This document shows positions 4,387-7,230 of a stretch of 7,230 nucleotides of DNA, one piece after another. The notes beneath the pieces were generated by a model. It was not told where the DNA came from. It did not search any database and was given only the letters and a program-made list of their open reading frames with translations. Within the stretch, counting starts at the first letter, position 1. Each line of letters opens with the position of its first letter. The translations under genes and the position numbers were made by a program. Source of the stretch: Bacillota bacterium (lineage in GTDB: Bacteria > Bacillota > Clostridia > Peptostreptococcales > Anaerovoracaceae); assembly GCA_016281165.1 (NCBI GenBank), contig JAEEIC010000272.1, positions 1 through 7,230 of the forward strand. Reading direction: 5' to 3'.

Positions 4387-7230
4387 ATGCCCCAAACAAC
4401 TGATATGAACAGAGTCAGGCCCCATGTGCTCAAGAGCGACGAGAACAGACGCAAGCGCATGAGCTTTTCTGATATCGAGGCCAAAGCGGAAGACGCGGGC
4501 AAGCCTCTTCTTCGCATGCCCAATCTCCTCGATATCCAGAAGAAGTCCTATGACTGGTTCATAAAGGAAGGCCTCAAGGAGGTCTTCGAGGACGTATCTC
4601 CCATCAGGGATTACGCTGACAACCTTGCCCTTGAATTCGTGGAACACTCGATCTCCGACGAGACCAAGTACAGCCAGGAGGAGTGCAAGGAGAGGGACGC
4701 CACCTATTCCGCGCCTCTTAAGGTCAAGGTCCGCCTCATCAACAAGGAGACGGGCGACGTTAAGGAGCAGGAGGTCTTCATGGGCGAATTCCCCATCATG
4801 ACCGAAAAAGGGACCTTCATCTACAACGGCGCGGAGCGCGTCGTCGTGACCCAGCTGGTCAGGTCTCCCGGACCCTACTACTCCGTCACTTCCGATAAAT
4901 CCAACAACAAGCTCTTCTCCACCCAGATCATACCCAACAGGGGCGCCTGGCTGGAATACGAGACCGACGCCGGTCTCTCCCTTTCCGTGCGCGTGGACCG
5001 CACCAGAAAGCAGCCCATCACCGCCATCCTCAGGGCCCTCTCCTACAAGGGAGTCGACGAGAAGGTCGCGGGCGAGAGAGCCAAGAATCCCGCCATCACC
5101 GAGGAGGAGCTGCACAAGAGAGTGCGCCGTTACGGGGAGTACAAGACCGAGACGGCTTCCGGCCTCTATGAGGGCACCAACGCAGAGATAATCGAAATCT
5201 TCGGCCAGGACGACAGGCTGGCTCTGACCTTCGAGAAGGATCAGACCAACAACTTCGAACAGGGCCTTAAGGATATATACAGAAAGCTCAGGCCGGGCGA
5301 GCCCGCCACCTTCGACAGCGCCTACGATCTCATCGAGGGCCTGTTCTTCGACGTGAAGAGATACGATCTGGCAAAGGTCGGCCGCTACAAGTACAACAAG
5401 AAGCTGGGCCTCAAGAACCGCATCGCCGGCTGCAGGCTCATGGAGGACGTCTTCGATCCCGCCACGGGAGAGCTGATGTTCGAGGAAGGCGCCAAGCTCA
5501 GCAGAGACGACGCCGCGAAGATCGAGGACGCGGGCGTGGAGTTCGTCTGGGTCCAGAGCAAGCACGACGAGACCAAAAAAGTCAAGGTCATAGGCAACAA
5601 CTTCGTCAAGTTCGCCGATTTCCTCGACTTCGACCCCCTGGCCTACAAGCTGCCCGACAAGGTCTTCTTCCCCGCCATGAAGGGAGTCTTCGCCGAGTAC
5701 GAAGAGCGCTTCCCCAAGCCCGAGAAGATGAGCAAGTCCCAGAAGGCGGAGGAGGAGAGGCGCTTCGCCGAGTTCCTCTACGCCAGAAGGCACGTGCTCT
5801 CCCCCAAGCACATCATATTCGACGACATCATCGCCTCCGTCAGCTACCTCTTCGGCCTCACCGAAGGCATCGGCAGCACCGACGACATCGACCATCTGGG
5901 CAACAGAAGGCTCAGGACGGTCGGCGAGCTGCTGCAGAACCAGTTCCGCATCGGCCTCTCCCGCATGGAGAGAGTCGTCAAGGAGAGGATGACCATCCAG
6001 GACACCGAGGTCGCCACTCCCTCCAACCTGATCAATATCCGTCCCGTGACCGCGGCCGTCAAGGAGTTCTTCGGCTCCTCGCAGCTCTCCCAGTTCATGG
6101 ACCAGACCAACCCCCTGTCCGAGCTCACTCACAAGAGAAGGCTCTCGGCCCTGGGCCCCGGCGGTCTTTCCAGAGAGAGGGCCGGATTCGAGGTCAGGGA
6201 CGTACACCACTCCCATTACGGGCGCATGTGCCCCATAGAGACCCCCGAAGGCCCCAACATCGGCCTCATCGGTTCTCTCACCACCTACGGAGTCATCAAC
6301 CAGTACGGTTTCATCGAGACCCCCTACAGAAGAGTCGACAGGAAGACCGGCATAGTCACCAATGAGGTCGATTACCTGACCGCAGATGAAGAGGAGACCC
6401 TCATCATCGCCCAGGCCAACGAGCCTCTGGACGACGAAGGCCATTTCGTGAACGAGAAGGTCCTCGCCAGAGGAGCTCTGGGCGAGATCGACCTCCACGC
6501 CCGCGAGACCGTCGATTACATGGACGTCTCCCCCCGCCAGGTAGTCTCCATCGCGACCTCCATGATACCCTTCCTTGAGAACGACGACGCGAACCGCGCT
6601 CTGATGGGCGCCAGCATGCAGCGTCAGGCAGTGCCTCTTCTCGTCTCCGAGGCTCCCTTCGTGGGCACCGGCGTCGAGGGCTTCGCCGCCAAGGATTCCG
6701 GCGTGGTCGTGCTGGCGAAGAGGCCCGGCGTGGTCACCTTCGTCGACGCCACCAGGATAGTCATCGCCGCCGACGAGGGCGGGAGCGACGAGTACGAGCT
6801 GCTCAAGTACAAGAGGTCCAACCAGGGCACCTGCATCAACCAGAAGCCCATCGTCTTCCACGGCGAGCACGTGGACGCGAACGAGGTCATAGCCGACGGT
6901 CCCTCCACCGACCAGGGCGAGATATCGCTGGGCAAGAACCTGCTGATAGGCTTCATGGAATGGGACGGCTATAACTACGAGGACGCCGTGATCCTCAACG
7001 AGCGCCTGCTCATGGATGACGTCCTCACCTCGATACATATAGAAGAATACGAATCGGAAGCCAGAGACACCAAGCTGGGCCCCGAAGAGATCACCAGAGA
7101 CATCCCCAACGTGGGCGACGACGCTCTGAAGGATCTCGACGAGGAGGGCATAGTCCGCATAGGCGCCGAGGTGGATTCCTCCGACATACTGGTCGGCAAG
7201 GTCACCCCCAAGGGCGAGACCGAGCTCACC
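4387..7230 (+). CDS. rpoB: DNA-directed RNA polymerase subunit beta, 3' end beyond window
   Basis: RpoB forms one half of the catalytic cleft of RNA polymerase and holds the rifampicin pocket. 948 codons are present, open to the right edge, so roughly the last quarter is missing. Landmarks in order are PNLLDIQKKSYDWF (near residues 48-61), GTFIYNGAERVVVTQLVRSPG, PNRGAWLEYETD, DDIDHLGNRRLRTVGELLQNQ, the rifampicin region GSSQLSQFMDQTNPLSELTH (563-582) then KRRLSALGPGGLSRERAGFE, PIETPEGPNIGLI, and LGKNLLIGFMEWDGYNYEDA. Key rifampicin residues (E. coli numbering) are sensitive-type: Asp516 (572), His526 (582), Ser531 (587). AAGGAGG (4373-4379) supports the ATG at 4387; Met7 is a less likely alternative. 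rpoC is expected next. Confidence 0.97.
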   Translation, partial: MPQTTDMNRVRPHVLKSDENRRKRMSFSDIEAKAEDAGKPLLRMPNLLDIQKKSYDWFIKEGLKEVFEDVSPIRDYADNLALEFVEHSISDETKYSQEECKERDATYSAPLKVKVRLINKETGDVKEQEVFMGEFPIMTEKGTFIYNGAERVVVTQLVRSPGPYYSVTSDKSNNKLFSTQIIPNRGAWLEYETDAGLSLSVRVDRTRKQPITAILRALSYKGVDEKVAGERAKNPAITEEELHKRVRRYGEYKTETASGLYEGTNAEIIEIFGQDDRLALTFEKDQTNNFEQGLKDIYRKLRPGEPATFDSAYDLIEGLFFDVKRYDLAKVGRYKYNKKLGLKNRIAGCRLMEDVFDPATGELMFEEGAKLSRDDAAKIEDAGVEFVWVQSKHDETKKVKVIGNNFVKFADFLDFDPLAYKLPDKVFFPAMKGVFAEYEERFPKPEKMSKSQKAEEERRFAEFLYARRHVLSPKHIIFDDIIASVSYLFGLTEGIGSTDDIDHLGNRRLRTVGELLQNQFRIGLSRMERVVKERMTIQDTEVATPSNLINIRPVTAAVKEFFGSSQLSQFMDQTNPLSELTHKRRLSALGPGGLSRERAGFEVRDVHHSHYGRMCPIETPEGPNIGLIGSLTTYGVINQYGFIETPYRRVDRKTGIVTNEVDYLTADEEETLIIAQANEPLDDEGHFVNEKVLARGALGEIDLHARETVDYMDVSPRQVVSIATSMIPFLENDDANRALMGASMQRQAVPLLVSEAPFVGTGVEGFAAKDSGVVVLAKRPGVVTFVDATRIVIAADEGGSDEYELLKYKRSNQGTCINQKPIVFHGEHVDANEVIADGPSTDQGEISLGKNLLIGFMEWDGYNYEDAVILNERLLMDDVLTSIHIEEYESEARDTKLGPEEITRDIPNVGDDALKDLDEEGIVRIGAEVDSSDILVGKVTPKGETELT

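Noticed and set aside
6067..6150. Rifampicin-resistance substitution in rpoB (Thr574 where E. coli has Asn518)
   Set aside because: The main resistance positions are all sensitive type, and QTNP in place of QNNP is ordinary variation in many bacteria.
4363..7038. 891-codon open frame on the minus strand opposite rpoB
   Set aside because: The plus strand is clearly rpoB along this stretch. The minus frame is a by-product of codon bias (few TTA, CTA or TCA triplets in the opposing frame) and its product resembles no family.

Overview
The window is the rpmG-secE-nusG-rplK-rplA-rplJ-rplL-rpoB transcription and translation cluster, cut off inside rpoB. The gene order, the protein sequences (two-CXXC L33, one-helix SecE, L12 and RpoB closest in feel to Lachnospiraceae and other Clostridia), strong AAGGAGG-type ribosome binding sites and a Firmicutes-type L10 leader all suggest a Gram-positive anaerobe of the Bacillota, class Clostridia. 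GC content is moderately high, and Arg is coded by AGA, AGG, CGC and CGT in the cluster genes. No finer taxonomy can be supported from sequence alone.

Layout. 1-412 (minus strand): an ArsR/SmtB-family repressor gene, preceded by its own promoter and a near-perfect 20-bp palindrome that overlaps the -10. It is translationally coupled (TAATG) to a gene that runs off the left edge and begins like a chromate (CHR family) transporter. 413-794: an intergenic leader region with one strong and one weaker candidate promoter toward rpmG, a 10-bp inverted repeat and a boxA-like motif. 795-1844: rpmG, secE and nusG, tightly packed and all in the same reading frame. 1911-3097: rplK and rplA. 3098-3253: an L10 leader with an attenuator-type terminator. 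3254-4203: rplJ and rplL. 4204-4386: an intrinsic terminator followed by a candidate internal promoter. 4387-7230: rpoB, about the first 948 codons.

How the genes work together. L33, L11, L1, L10 and L12 are large-subunit proteins (L11, L10 and L12 form the stalk, L1 the opposite stalk). SecE is part of the SecYEG translocon, NusG couples or modulates elongation by RNA polymerase, and RpoB is the beta subunit. Ribosomal protein and polymerase levels are probably set separately by the L10 leader, the rplL-rpoB terminator and the promoter ahead of rpoB.

The main anomaly is in rplA. The coding sequence is full length and collinear with L1, but codon 107 is TAG. TAG also ends rpmG and secE, and in both cases the frame then stays open into the next gene, so all three TAGs in cluster genes lie where readthrough would continue into coding sequence. 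The likeliest explanations are a single-base sequencing or assembly error or a real nonsense mutation. Amber suppression or recoding is possible but is argued against by the normal protein ends at the other two TAGs. No wholly new system was found.
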